Below are positions 17,765 to 26,847 of a stretch of DNA of 64,000 nucleotides, one piece after another; position 1 is the first letter of the stretch; every line of letters starts with the position of its first letter. Position numbers and translations under genes: made by a program. Below the pieces are notes generated by a model. That model was given only the letters and a program-made list of their open reading frames with translations. It searched no databases and had not been told where the DNA came from. Source of the stretch: Paraburkholderia ultramafica (GTDB lineage Bacteria > Pseudomonadota > Gammaproteobacteria > Burkholderiales > Burkholderiaceae). The stretch covers positions 124,001-188,000 of the forward strand of contig NZ_CADIKK010000014.1 of NCBI RefSeq assembly GCF_902859915.1, read 5' to 3'.

Positions 17765-18403
17765 ATGAATTACCCTCATCCGATCATCGCGCGAGAAGGC
17801 TGGCCGTTCATCGCCATCGCGGCCGTCGTTGCATTACTGGTTCACGCCTTCGCGGGGTTCGGCATTGCATGGCTGTTCTGGCTGATCCTGATCTTCATCG
17901 TGCAGTTCTTCCGCGATCCGGCCCGCCCGATCCCGACCCAGGCGAACGCCGTGCTGTGCCCGGCCGATGGCCGCATCGTCGCAGTCGAAACCGCGCATGA
18001 TCCGTACGCCAACCGTGAGGCGCTGAAGATCAGCGTGTTCATGAACGTCTTCAACGTCCACTCGCAGCGTTCGCCGGTGGATGGCGCGATCTCCAAGGTC
18101 GAATACTTCCCCGGCGCGTATCTGAATGCCGCGGTGGACAAGGCGTCGCTCGAAAACGAGCGCAATGCGGTGGTGATCGAAATGGCCGGCGGCCAGACGG
18201 TGACGTCGGTGCAGATCGCCGGTTTGATCGCGCGGCGTATTCTGTGCTACGTGCGTGCTGGTGAGCCGCTTACCCGTGGCCAGCGTTATGGATTCATCCG
18301 GTTCGGCTCGCGCGTCGACGTGTATCTGCCGGTGGGCAGCCGTCCGCGTGTGTCGATCGGCGAGAAGGTGTCCGCGTCGTCCACCATCCTCGCTGAACTA
18401 TAA
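17765..18403 (+). CDS. psd: Phosphatidylserine decarboxylase proenzyme
   Basis: A 212-residue short-type (archaeal-like) enzyme. A hydrophobic anchor occupies residues 15-45, followed by FFRDPARPIP, CPADGRIV and the substrate block MNVFNVHSQRSPVDG. The self-cleavage site is RFGSRVD with G181-S182, which creates the pyruvoyl group. It makes phosphatidylethanolamine from phosphatidylserine at the inner membrane. The ATG at 17765 follows the ilvC terminator. The pssA gene, which makes its substrate, lies 23 bases downstream. Confidence 0.94.
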   Translation: MNYPHPIIAREGWPFIAIAAVVALLVHAFAGFGIAWLFWLILIFIVQFFRDPARPIPTQANAVLCPADGRIVAVETAHDPYANREALKISVFMNVFNVHSQRSPVDGAISKVEYFPGAYLNAAVDKASLENERNAVVIEMAGGQTVTSVQIAGLIARRILCYVRAGEPLTRGQRYGFIRFGSRVDVYLPVGSRPRVSIGEKVSASSTILAEL

Positions 18404-18426
18404 AGCGGCATACAGGAGGTTTCCGA

Positions 18427-19296
18427 ATGGCCGCATTCAAACCGCGTCGACCCCGTAACAGCGGACCGCTACCGCGTCCGTTCCGCCGCAACAAGCCGAT
18501 GGTGGCGGAGGCGGCGGCCGTCGACAGCCGGCGCGCGCAGCGTCAGCAGTTCCTGAGAAAGCGCGGCATTTATCTGCTGCCGAACGCCTTCACCACGGCT
18601 GCGCTGTTCTGCGGTTTCTTCGCCGTCGTGCAGGCGATGAACGTGCGCTTCGAAATTGCGGCCATCGCGATCTTCGTGGCGATGGTGCTCGACGGCATGG
18701 ACGGCCGCGTCGCGCGTATGACGCATACGCAAAGCGCGTTCGGCGAGCAGTTCGACAGCCTGTCGGACATGGTGTCGTTCGGCGTCGCGCCCGCGCTCGT
18801 GATGTACGAGTGGATTCTGAAAGACCTCGGCCGCTGGGGCTGGCTCGCGGCGTTCGTCTACTGTTCGGGCGCGGCGTTGCGCCTCGCGCGCTTCAACACG
18901 AACATCGGCGTGGTCGACAAGCGCTTCTTCCAGGGCATGCCGAGCCCGGCCGCCGCGGCGCTGATCGCCGGTTTCGTGTGGCTCGCCACCGACAACCGCG
19001 TGCCGCTCAAGCTGGTCTGGCTGCCGTGGGTCGCATTCGTGCTGACCATCTACGCCGGCGTGACGATGGTGTCGAATGCGCCGTTCTACAGCGGCAAGGC
19101 GCTCGACGTGCGGCATCGCGTGCCGTTCGGCGTGATTCTGCTGGTGGTGGTCGCGTTCGTGCTGGTGTCGTCCGATCCGCCGCTGATGCTGTTCGGCCTG
19201 TTCGTGCTGTACGGTCTGTCGGGCTACGTGTTCTGGGGCTATCAGACGTTGCGGGGCAGGGCGAATCCGGCCCGTTCGGTGGCGCACGACAGGTAA
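18427..19296 (+). CDS. pssA: CDP-diacylglycerol--serine O-phosphatidyltransferase
   Basis: A 289-residue integral membrane enzyme. The CDP-alcohol phosphotransferase motif is complete around residues 88-112 (DGMDGRVAR followed by GEQFDSLSD). About eight hydrophobic segments are present. It condenses CDP-diacylglycerol with serine to make phosphatidylserine, the substrate of the preceding psd product. A near-perfect AGGAGG ribosome site (from 18415) precedes the ATG. The first 40 residues are basic and Pro/Arg-rich. A terminator follows. Confidence 0.94.
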   Translation: MAAFKPRRPRNSGPLPRPFRRNKPMVAEAAAVDSRRAQRQQFLRKRGIYLLPNAFTTAALFCGFFAVVQAMNVRFEIAAIAIFVAMVLDGMDGRVARMTHTQSAFGEQFDSLSDMVSFGVAPALVMYEWILKDLGRWGWLAAFVYCSGAALRLARFNTNIGVVDKRFFQGMPSPAAAALIAGFVWLATDNRVPLKLVWLPWVAFVLTIYAGVTMVSNAPFYSGKALDVRHRVPFGVILLVVVAFVLVSSDPPLMLFGLFVLYGLSGYVFWGYQTLRGRANPARSVAHDR

Positions 19297-19329
19297 CGAC
19301 CCAGGTCGCGCATCCTCGTAGTGACATGA

Positions 19330-19362
19330 AAAAACGGCACCCTTAGGGCTGCCGTTTTTCTT
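19330..19362 (+). terminator. Rho-independent terminator after pssA
   Basis: AAAAACGGCA (19330-19339) pairs with TGCCGTTTTT (19350-19359), with CCC/GGG pairing inside the loop, then a T-rich tail. Confidence 0.85.
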
Positions 19363-19408
19363 TTGGCGAGCTGGTTTGGCGGCGCTTCAAAGGCAGGTCT
19401 GACGCCAA

Positions 19409-19437
19409 TTGCGTGGCGGCGGGAATGCCGCTATAGT
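19409..19437 (+). promoter_or_regulatory. Candidate sigma-70 promoter for leuA
   Basis: TTGCGT (19409-19414), 17 bases, TATAGT (19432-19437). It lies between the pssA terminator and leuA and would give a leader of about 220 bases. That leader contains only a nine-codon frame (ATG at 19478) with a single leucine codon. The rest of 19297-19662 shows nothing else I can name. Confidence 0.45.
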
Positions 19438-19662
19438 CGTCGGATGACTGCGTCAACGTTCGCCTTTGAGTTGCTACATGGGCCTCAACAAGCCGGCGCA
19501 CCGCTAGGCGCGCCAGTGCTGGCGCGGCTGCCGCGCTGAGCGTCGCCAATCGTTTTGCCCTCCGCCTGCCTCGTCTGCGGTTGAGCGTCGCCAGCGGTGG
19601 CGCAAACACCTGAATTCCAAGATCCGATCCCCACATCTGAACGACTCCCCAGGAGACCCGAC

Positions 19663-21210
19663 ATGTCCGACAAACTGATCATATTCGACACCACGTTGCG
19701 TGACGGCGAGCAATCGCCCGGCGCATCGATGACGAAGGAAGAAAAAATCCGTATCGCGAAGCAGCTCGAACGGATGAAAGTGGACGTGATCGAAGCCGGC
19801 TTCGCGGCGAGCTCGAATGGCGACTTCGATTCGATTCACACGATCGCGGGCCTGATCAAGGACAGCACGATCTGCTCGCTCGCCCGCGCGAACGACAAAG
19901 ACATCCAGCGCGCGGCCGACGCGCTCAAGCCAGCCGATCATTTCCGCATCCACACGTTCATTGCGACGTCGCCGCTGCATATGGAAAAGAAGCTGCGCAT
20001 GACGCCCGACCAGGTGTTCGAGCAGGCGAAGCTGGCGGTGCGTTTCGCCCGCAAGTTCACGGACGACGTCGAGTTCTCGCCGGAAGACGGCAGCCGCTCT
20101 GACATGGACTTTTTGTGCCGCGTGCTGGAAGCGGTGATCGCCGAGGGCGCGACCACCATCAACATCGCGGACACGGTCGGCTATGGCGTGCCGGAACTGT
20201 ACGGCCAGCTCGTGAAGACCCTGCGCGAACGCGTTCCGAACTCGCACAAGGCAGTGTTCTCGGTGCATTGCCATAACGACCTCGGCATGGCGGTGGCGAA
20301 CTCGCTCGCCGGCGTGAAGATCGGCGGCGCGCGTCAGGTCGAGTGCACGATCAACGGCCTCGGCGAGCGCGCGGGCAATACGTCGCTCGAAGAAATCGTG
20401 ATGGCGGTGAAGACCCGCAAGGATTACTTCGGCCTCGAACTCGGTCTCGACACGACGCAGATCGTGCCGGCGTCGAAGCTGGTGTCGCAGATCACCGGTT
20501 TCGTCGTGCAGCCGAACAAGGCGGTGGTCGGCGCGAACGCGTTTGCACACGCGTCGGGCATTCATCAGGACGGCGTGCTGAAGGCGCGCGACACCTACGA
20601 AATCATGCGTGCCGAAGACGTGGGCTGGAGCGCGAACAAGATCGTGCTCGGCAAGTTGTCGGGCCGCAATGCGTTCAAGCAGCGTTTGCAGGAACTCGGC
20701 ATCGCGCTCGACAGCGAAGCCGAACTGAACACCGCGTTCGCGCGCTTCAAGGAACTGGCCGACCGCAAGTCGGAAATCTTCGACGAGGACATCATCGCGA
20801 TCGTCACCGAGGAATCCGCTGAAGCGCAGGAGAAGGAGCACTACAAGTTCCTGTCGCTGGCGCAGCATTCGGAAACCGGCGAGCAGCCGCACGCGAAGGT
20901 CGTGTTCTCGGTGGAAGGCAAGGAGATCACTGGCGAAGCGCGCGGCAACGGCCCGGTCGACGCCACGCTCAACGCGATCGAAACGGAAGTGGGCAGCGGC
21001 TCGGAACTGCTGCTGTACTCGGTCAACGCAATCACCACCGGCACGCAGGCGCAAGGTGAAGTGACCGTGCGCCTGTCGAAGAGCGGGCGCGTCGTCAACG
21101 GCGTGGGCACCGATCCGGATATCGTCGCGGCTTCCGCGAAGGCATATATCTCGGCGCTCAACAAGCTGTATTCGAATTTCGACAAGTTGAATCCGCAACG
21201 CTCGGAGTGA
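19663..21210 (+). CDS. leuA: 2-isopropylmalate synthase
   Basis: A 515-residue enzyme that condenses acetyl-CoA with 2-oxoisovalerate, the committed step of leucine synthesis. The catalytic barrel starts with IFDTTLRDGEQSPGA (residues 7-21). It contains the metal-binding HCHNDLGMA near 202 and NGLGERAGNTSLEE. The C-terminal LeuA dimer domain (about 390-510) binds leucine for feedback control. AGGAGA precedes the ATG at 19663. It draws 2-oxoisovalerate from the ilv pathway encoded just upstream. Confidence 0.96.
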   Translation: MSDKLIIFDTTLRDGEQSPGASMTKEEKIRIAKQLERMKVDVIEAGFAASSNGDFDSIHTIAGLIKDSTICSLARANDKDIQRAADALKPADHFRIHTFIATSPLHMEKKLRMTPDQVFEQAKLAVRFARKFTDDVEFSPEDGSRSDMDFLCRVLEAVIAEGATTINIADTVGYGVPELYGQLVKTLRERVPNSHKAVFSVHCHNDLGMAVANSLAGVKIGGARQVECTINGLGERAGNTSLEEIVMAVKTRKDYFGLELGLDTTQIVPASKLVSQITGFVVQPNKAVVGANAFAHASGIHQDGVLKARDTYEIMRAEDVGWSANKIVLGKLSGRNAFKQRLQELGIALDSEAELNTAFARFKELADRKSEIFDEDIIAIVTEESAEAQEKEHYKFLSLAQHSETGEQPHAKVVFSVEGKEITGEARGNGPVDATLNAIETEVGSGSELLLYSVNAITTGTQAQGEVTVRLSKSGRVVNGVGTDPDIVAASAKAYISALNKLYSNFDKLNPQRSE

Positions 21211-21252
21211 CGCGAGCGCGGCGCGCTGATCGCGTGACCGCTTATGTCGAAG

Positions 21253-21290
21253 AAGCCCCGTGCCGTTGAAGGCACGGGGCTTTTGTTTTG
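21253..21290 (+). terminator. Rho-independent terminator after leuA
   Basis: A 12-bp perfect stem AAGCCCCGTGCC (21253-21264) pairs with GGCACGGGGCTT (21271-21282) around a 6-base loop, followed by TTGTTTT. Confidence 0.9.
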
Positions 21291-21364
21291 CTGCGCCGGC
21301 ATGGCTGCGCGCATGCCATGACGTTATATGCACGGCGTTTCGCGTGTTTTGGATGTCCCGCGAA

Positions 21365-22945
21365 CTACTCCGCAGCCGGGCGCCGCACCGACCAGCCGCG
21401 TGCCGCGCGAGCCTGCGCCTGAACCTGATGCCGTACGTCGACGGCGATCTCGCGGCGCGGCGCGTCGGCGACGAATGCGTCGAGCAGTTCGCGCACGTCG
21501 TGGTCGACGAAATCGGCGCGCGTCGCGTCGACGATCACGGTCGCGCCGTCGGGAATCTGCTGCAAGTAGTGCTTGAGCGGCACTTTGCCGAGAAATGACA
21601 CGTCTTTTCGAAACGACAGCAGATAGTGATCGCCATGTTGCGCGAGCACGATCGGACTGCGCAGGTTCGCGTACAGCGCGAGCAGCACGCTGCACAGAAT
21701 GCCGAGCACGATGCCGATCAGCAGATCGGTCGCGAGCACGCCGAGCAGCGTGACGATAAACGGCGCGAACGGCGCGAACCCATGCCTCGCGATCGCGACG
21801 AACAACGACGGCTTGGCGAGCTTCACTCCAGTGAAGATCAGGATCGCCGCCAGGCAGGCGAGCGGAATCAGGTTGATCACGCTGGTCAGCGCAAACACGC
21901 TGACCAGCAGCAGTACACCGTGGATGATCGCCGACAGCCGGCTGTGCGCGCCCGCATGGACGTTGGCGGAGCTGCGCACGATCACCGACGTGATCGGCAG
22001 GCCGCCGATCGCACCCGCGATCAGGTTGCCCACACCCTGAGCCTTCAGTTCGCGATCTGGCGGCGCGCGGCGCCGCGCGGGATCGATCTGCTCGACGGCT
22101 TCCAGGCTCAACAGCGTTTCAAGACTCGCGACGATCGCGAGCGTGATGGCGACCCGCCAGACGTCGGGGTTGACGAGCTGTGCGAAGTGCGGCCCGAAGT
22201 CGGCCCATTCGAGCGCGACCCGCAGCGCCGCGAACGATTCCAGCGACGGCAGCGCGACCCGATGTTCGGCCGGCGGCGCGAGCGACGGCGCCAGCAGGCT
22301 CAGCAGCAACGTCGCGCCGATGCCCAGCAGCACCACCGCGAGCGGCGCCGGTACGAGGCGCACCAGCGCGAAGCGGCGCAGCGCGCGCGTTTCCCAGCCG
22401 AGCAGGATCGCGAGCGACAGCAACGTGATCAAACCGGCCGTCAGCGAGATCGAGCCGAGCGGCGTCGCCACCGTGCCGCCCGCCTGCACAGCGGCTTGCG
22501 CGCCGGACGACGCCTGCGCGCCCCCCAACCCGAGCGCAAGGGGACATTGCTTGACGATCAGCAGCACGCCGATGGCCGCGAGCATCCCCTTGATGACCGG
22601 CGACGGCACATAGGCGGCGAACCGGCCGGCTTTGAGCATGCCGAAGCCGAACTGGATCGCGCCGGACAGCAACACCGCCAGCAGGAAGGCGGGAAAGCTG
22701 CCGAGTTGCGCGATCCCGTCGACGACGATCACCACCAGACCCGCTGCGGGACCGCTGACGCTCAGGCGCGAGCCGCTCAGCACGGCCACCACCAGCCCGC
22801 CGACGATGCCCGATACCAGCCCGGCGAACGGTTCGACGCCCGATGCGTTGGCGATGCCCAGACAGAGTGGCAGCGCCACCAGAAAAACGACCGTGCCCGC
22901 AAGCAGGTCGCGCTGAAACGTGGAGAAGAAAGCTCGAAGGTTCAT
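21365..22945 (-). CDS. SulP/SLC26 family anion transporter (candidate bicarbonate transporter)
   Basis: A 526-residue transporter. The SulP core begins with RDLLAGTVVFLVALPLCLGIA and contains SGSRLSVSGPAAGL, the anion-binding region, followed by about a dozen hydrophobic segments. The C-terminal hundred residues (LSFRKDVSFLGKVPLK, TVIVDATRADFVDHDV) form a STAS-like domain. It is encoded 124 bases downstream of a beta-carbonic anhydrase gene in the same direction. Together these suggest bicarbonate uptake or CO2 hydration coupled to transport, as in BicA-type and SulP-carbonic anhydrase systems. Sulfate transport remains possible. Confidence 0.86.
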   Translation of the reverse strand: MNLRAFFSTFQRDLLAGTVVFLVALPLCLGIANASGVEPFAGLVSGIVGGLVVAVLSGSRLSVSGPAAGLVVIVVDGIAQLGSFPAFLLAVLLSGAIQFGFGMLKAGRFAAYVPSPVIKGMLAAIGVLLIVKQCPLALGLGGAQASSGAQAAVQAGGTVATPLGSISLTAGLITLLSLAILLGWETRALRRFALVRLVPAPLAVVLLGIGATLLLSLLAPSLAPPAEHRVALPSLESFAALRVALEWADFGPHFAQLVNPDVWRVAITLAIVASLETLLSLEAVEQIDPARRRAPPDRELKAQGVGNLIAGAIGGLPITSVIVRSSANVHAGAHSRLSAIIHGVLLLVSVFALTSVINLIPLACLAAILIFTGVKLAKPSLFVAIARHGFAPFAPFIVTLLGVLATDLLIGIVLGILCSVLLALYANLRSPIVLAQHGDHYLLSFRKDVSFLGKVPLKHYLQQIPDGATVIVDATRADFVDHDVRELLDAFVADAPRREIAVDVRHQVQAQARAARGWSVRRPAAE

Positions 22946-23069
22946 GGTGTCGGTGCGGTAAGGGGTGGCGGCGGAAGCACGAAGTAAGCTGGACCGGCTT
23001 CGGTTCCAGCGTCGGTTTCGCCTGTGGTTCGAACGACGCGGCGCATGTTGCGGTGTACTGCGCGGTGTA

Positions 23070-23705
23070 CTACGCGGCGCTATGGGCGGCGGTCGTGCAG
23101 GTCATCGCGTCGTCGGCTTCGTAGCCGGATGTGAGGACCTTGATGCGCCCATCGTCGAGCGCGAAGATCCAGCCGTGCACGAGTGGTGCCGGGTTGGCTT
23201 CCTGCACGATCGGGTTCGCGCGTAGCCGGCGTACCTGTTCGAGCACGTTCAGTTCGGCGAGGCGGTCGACTCGTTCACGCACGCTCGCGTGGCCGCGCAG
23301 TTCTTCGCGATGGGTTGTCGCCAACGCGCAGAGCGCGGCGATCCGGCGATTCACATGCGGCAGCCCCGGATCCGGCGGCAGCAGTGCGGCGCGCACGCCG
23401 CCGCAGCCATAGTGCCCGCACACGATCACGTGGCCGACCTTCAGCACCCGCAACGCGTATTCGAGGACGCTCACGGAGTTGTCGTCGTCGGAATGAAAGA
23501 GGTTGGCGATGTTGCGATGGACGAACAGGTCACCGGGCTCGCAATGCGTGATCGTTTCAGCGGGCACGCGGCTATCCGAGCAGCCGATCCACAGCACATG
23601 CGGATTCTGGCCCCGCACCAGATCGCAGAAAAAGCCGGGGTTGCGCGCGGCGGTTTCATGCGCCCATGCAACGTTGGCGACCAGCAGACGTTTGGGACGG
23701 TTCAT
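23070..23705 (-). CDS. Beta-class carbonic anhydrase
   Basis: A 211-residue zinc enzyme interconverting CO2 and bicarbonate. Zinc ligands C42, H98 and C101 lie in GCSDSR and GHYGCGG, and the catalytic D44-R46 pair is present. VHRNIANL and LEYALRVLKV are also standard. The ATG at 23705 has a GGAG site. A longer frame to 23753 exists but the conserved N terminus starts at MNRPKRLLV. It is upstream of the SulP transporter and probably cotranscribed. Confidence 0.92.
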   Translation of the reverse strand: MNRPKRLLVANVAWAHETAARNPGFFCDLVRGQNPHVLWIGCSDSRVPAETITHCEPGDLFVHRNIANLFHSDDDNSVSVLEYALRVLKVGHVIVCGHYGCGGVRAALLPPDPGLPHVNRRIAALCALATTHREELRGHASVRERVDRLAELNVLEQVRRLRANPIVQEANPAPLVHGWIFALDDGRIKVLTSGYEADDAMTCTTAAHSAA

Positions 23706-23869
23706 CGATAGCGGCTCCGTAAGTGGGGGAGCATCCATCCGGCGCCGGATCACGGCTGTACCCGTGCTGCTCCTGAGGAGCCGGCATCGAATTTATGCTT
23801 ACGAACGCCTTTCTATCAAAAAATAAATCCGCTGTGCCCGAAATAAAATTCGCACGTATGCGCCAAAAA

Positions 23870-23899
23870 TAAAAAAAAGCCGCCTGGGGAAGGCGGCTT
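23870..23899 (-). terminator. Rho-independent terminator of the leftward lipoprotein gene
   Basis: Read leftward, AAGCCGCCT pairs with AGGCGGCTT (arms at 23877-23885 and 23891-23899) around a 5-base loop, followed by a run of eight T residues. It lies 35 bases after the stop codon. Confidence 0.85.
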
Positions 23900-23933
23900 C
23901 GTCGAGGCCAGCGTATCGCGTTCGAGCAAGCGC

Positions 23934-24485
23934 TCAGAACAACGAGCGGCGATCCGGATCGTGCAGCGGGTCAGGCGTTTTCTGCGTGAGCCGCACAATG
24001 CCCTGTTCGTCGAAATAGAAGCTGTACATCATGTACCAGACGTTGTCTTCCAGGTAGCGATAGGTCCAGACCTCGCGCTTCATCAACGGGAAGTACGACG
24101 TTTCGACCGGGCGGCCGAAATTGACCAGCACGTCGCTCTTGGTCCATTTGCCGATTTCGGCCCGATAGAACTCGTTGGGTTGCAGCACCTGGCGCACGTT
24201 GACGATCTTGCCGGCCGCGTCGATATCGGCGGCGGTGGTGGTTTCGCCCATCGGCTGGGTTGGCCACATCAGCCGCTTGCCGCCGTTCGGCAGGTCGTAG
24301 CTTTCGCGCGGCGGGCCGAGGCGCGTGATGATGGTCGATTCGTCCGCGCCTTGGCTGTAATGCTGCCAGGGCTGCACGCAGCCGGCGAGCGTTAATGCGC
24401 TCAGGCAGACGAGCGCCGCGCGCCGCAGACGTCCGGCGGCCGGCGTTCTGATCGAGGCCGCCGTGGAGTGGTGGCGGTTCAACAT
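23934..24485 (-). CDS. Putative lipoprotein of unknown function
   Basis: A 183-residue protein with a lipoprotein signal. Arginines at about 19-22 are followed by a hydrophobic stretch and the lipobox LAGC (C36). The mature part has two similar blocks: IITRLGPPRESYDLPNGG and LVNFGRPVETSYFPLMKR. The second continues into VWTYRYLEDNVWYMM. These resemble the small SmpA/BamE-like folds common in outer membrane lipoproteins. No function can be assigned. A strong GGAGGA ribosome site supports the ATG at 24485. Confidence 0.78.
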   Translation of the reverse strand: MLNRHHSTAASIRTPAAGRLRRAALVCLSALTLAGCVQPWQHYSQGADESTIITRLGPPRESYDLPNGGKRLMWPTQPMGETTTAADIDAAGKIVNVRQVLQPNEFYRAEIGKWTKSDVLVNFGRPVETSYFPLMKREVWTYRYLEDNVWYMMYSFYFDEQGIVRLTQKTPDPLHDPDRRSLF

Positions 24486-24668
24486 GGATTCCTCCGATGG
24501 CGTTTGAGTAGCGGTTTTTATCATCGAGACGCAATATTTTGACACGCGCTGCGGCAAAAGATTTGCGCGTCACGCAAGCCCGTGCGCTTAGTACGGTAAC
24601 GCGTGTGCTGGCTTGCCTATTCCGTCCGGTACGTCCTATGATCCGCGCTTCGACGATTCAGGCGGGGC

Positions 24669-26006
24669 ATGACGATGGCGATGTGGCAACGGGCGGCGGC
24701 AGCGGCGCTGGCAGCGATTTCGATGGCCGTGGCGGCTTATGCGACGGCGCAAACGGTGGCCAACCCCGCGGTGACCCCCGCAGCGAACCCGACCGTCAAG
24801 CCGGCCGGCAAACCCACCGGCGTGCCGATCCAGCTCGCGTTGATCGAAGGCATGTCCGGCCCATTCGCGAACGCGGGCGCGGCGGTGGAGCGCAATCTGC
24901 GCTTTGGCGTCGAGCAGGTGAATGCGCATGGCGGCGTGAAGCTCGCCGACGGCGCGCATCCGTTCGAGCTGGTCGTGCTGGACAGCAAGGGCAGCACCGA
25001 AGAGGCGCTCACACAACTGCGCGCGGCCGCCGACCGCCACATCGGCTACATCATGCAGGGCAACAGTTCGGCGGTCGCCGCGGCGCTGATCGGCGCGATC
25101 GACAAGCAGAACAACCGCGAACCGAACCACCGCGAGCTGTTCCTCAACTATTCCGCCGACGACCCCGCGCTGACCAACGCCAACTGCAGCTTCTGGCACT
25201 TCCGCTTCGACGCTCACGCGGGCATGCGCATGGCAGCGCTCGCCGACGTGATCCAGCGCGACAAGGCAGTGAAGAAGGTGTATCTGCTGAACCAGGATTA
25301 CAGCTTCGGCCATGACGTCAGCAACCTCGCACGCTCGTCGCTGGCGGCGAAGCGCCCGGACATCGCGGTGGTCGGCGACGAGTTTCACCCGATCGGCCGC
25401 GTGAAGGATTTCGCGCCCTATATCGCGAAGATCCGCGCAAGCGGCGCGGACGCGGTGATCACGGGCAACTGGGGCAACGACCTCACGCTGCTCGTGAAGG
25501 CAGCCCGGGAGCAGGGGCTGGACACGAAGTTCTACACGTTCTACGGCAACAGCCTGGGCGCGCCGGCCGCATTGGGCGACGCCGGCGTCGGCCACGTGAT
25601 CGCGGTCGCCGACTGGCATCCGAACGCGGGCGGCGCCGCTTCCGACGCGTGGTACGCCGCATTCCGGGCCCGTTTCCCGGCCGCGCAGGACGACTATCCG
25701 GTGTTGCGCATGTCCTTGATGATCGAAACCCTGGCCGCGGCGATGAACCGCGCCGGCAGCGTCGATCCGACGGTCGTCGCCCGCGCGCTGGAAGGGATCC
25801 GCTTCGACAACGGCTTTCACGCTTCATCGATGCGTGCCGACGACCATCAGCTGATCCAGCCCCTCTACGTGATGGAGATGGACAAGGCCGGCACGCCGGG
25901 CGTGCACTTCGACAACGAAGGCCCCGGCTACGGATTCCGCACGGTGCTGGCGTTGCCGCCCGAGCGCACCGTGCTGCCGGGCGTCTGCAAGATGCGGCGG
26001 CCCTGA
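24669..26006 (+). CDS. Branched-chain amino acid-type ABC transporter substrate-binding protein
   Basis: A 445-residue type I periplasmic binding protein. A signal peptide spans residues 1-28 (ending ATAQT). An unusual Pro/Ala-rich linker with repeated Asn-Pro and Lys-Pro pairs follows, then the Leu-binding fold (QLALIEGMSGPFANAG, IMQGNSSAVAAALIGA, YSFGHDVSN, AVITGNWGNDL). Members bind amino acids, amides or urea for ABC uptake. No permease or ATPase gene lies beside it in this window, so it is an orphan binding protein or serves a system elsewhere. Ligand unknown. Confidence 0.85.
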   Translation: MTMAMWQRAAAAALAAISMAVAAYATAQTVANPAVTPAANPTVKPAGKPTGVPIQLALIEGMSGPFANAGAAVERNLRFGVEQVNAHGGVKLADGAHPFELVVLDSKGSTEEALTQLRAAADRHIGYIMQGNSSAVAAALIGAIDKQNNREPNHRELFLNYSADDPALTNANCSFWHFRFDAHAGMRMAALADVIQRDKAVKKVYLLNQDYSFGHDVSNLARSSLAAKRPDIAVVGDEFHPIGRVKDFAPYIAKIRASGADAVITGNWGNDLTLLVKAAREQGLDTKFYTFYGNSLGAPAALGDAGVGHVIAVADWHPNAGGAASDAWYAAFRARFPAAQDDYPVLRMSLMIETLAAAMNRAGSVDPTVVARALEGIRFDNGFHASSMRADDHQLIQPLYVMEMDKAGTPGVHFDNEGPGYGFRTVLALPPERTVLPGVCKMRRP

Positions 26007-26216
26007 CCGTGGTCCGCGCGCGCCGGGCGGGCCGCGCGCCGGGCACGATCCGGCCTGGCACAGCGGGGTTCGCGGCCGGATTGCGCTGTGCTACAATACG
26101 CGTCCCGTTGTGAGTCAGGGCTGTAAAGCAGGGTTGTCAACCTGCCATGCACACGGGGTAATCCACGGCACGGCCTTTCTTCCGTGACCGCCTGTCTAGT
26201 TCTCAAGGAAATCGAC

Positions 26217-26489
26217 ATGTCCGCAGTTGAAACAAGCAAGAAGTCCGAAGTCGTTGCGCAATTCGCACGCGCAGCCAACGACACCGGCTCCCCCGAAGTT
26301 CAGGTCGCGCTGCTCACGACCCGCATCAACGAACTGACCGTTCACTTCAAGGCACACGCGAAAGATCACCACAGCCGCCGCGGTCTGCTGCGCATGGTGA
26401 GCCGCCGTCGTAAGCTGCTCGACTACCTGAAGGGTAAGGACGCGGACCGTTACCGCAGCCTGATCGAGAAGCTGGGTCTGCGTAAGTAA
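26217..26489 (+). CDS. rpsO: 30S ribosomal protein S15
   Basis: A 90-residue ribosomal protein that binds the central domain of 16S rRNA. The family core is evident in GSPEVQVALLTTRIN, HAKDHHSRRGLL and VSRRRKLLDYLK. AAGGAA precedes the ATG at 26217. A TACAAT -10 box lies at 26092-26097 with a weak -35, giving a leader of about 115 bases where S15 could autoregulate, as known in E. coli. It is followed by its terminator and then pnp, the classical arrangement. Confidence 0.96.
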   Translation: MSAVETSKKSEVVAQFARAANDTGSPEVQVALLTTRINELTVHFKAHAKDHHSRRGLLRMVSRRRKLLDYLKGKDADRYRSLIEKLGLRK

Positions 26490-26509
26490 TCGGCCGGTCG
26501 TTCAGCAAG

Positions 26510-26548
26510 ATGCCTGTGTCAGTTCCACTGATACAGGCATTTTGTTTT
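26510..26548 (+). terminator. Rho-independent terminator between rpsO and pnp
   Basis: ATGCCTGTGTCAG (26510-26522) pairs with CTGATACAGGCAT (26528-26540) with one wobble around a 5-base loop, then TTTGTTTTT. Confidence 0.85.
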
Positions 26549-26707
26549 TGCACGGTGCGCTTCATGTGACGCGCATCGCCTGTGGTCCGCAGTCGCGTGC
26601 CGTTTCATGCGGCGGGTGCAGGAAAGAAGCAGTACTTGCAGTAACGACGAAAGTAGTAGAGCAAGCAGCACAAGGAAACACGGCCGGGCCTCGGGGCGGA
26701 GCTTTGT

Positions 26708-26763
26708 GTCATTCCAGCGGTTCGCGCGCGTACTCAACGTAGGGCGTGGTTCTCTGGAATGGC
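26708..26763 (+). promoter_or_regulatory. Long-range stem in the pnp leader
   Basis: GTCATTCCAG (26708-26717) can pair with CTGGAATGGC (26754-26763), ten pairs with one wobble, enclosing 36 bases. It sits 85 bases before the pnp ATG in a 300-base leader. In E. coli the pnp leader hairpin is cut by RNase III and drives autoregulation; a similar role here is inferred from position only. Confidence 0.4.
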
Positions 26764-26847
26764 ATAACACTACTCTTCCCATGTGGCGCCGGTTCTGGCG
26801 TTGCCGCGCCGCTTCTGGTCCGCGCGGCATTACGATGAGGAAAAGCA

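Noticed and set aside
19478..19507. Nine-codon frame in the leuA leader as a leucine attenuator peptide
   Set aside because: It has one leucine codon and no adjacent terminator/antiterminator pair that I can draw.
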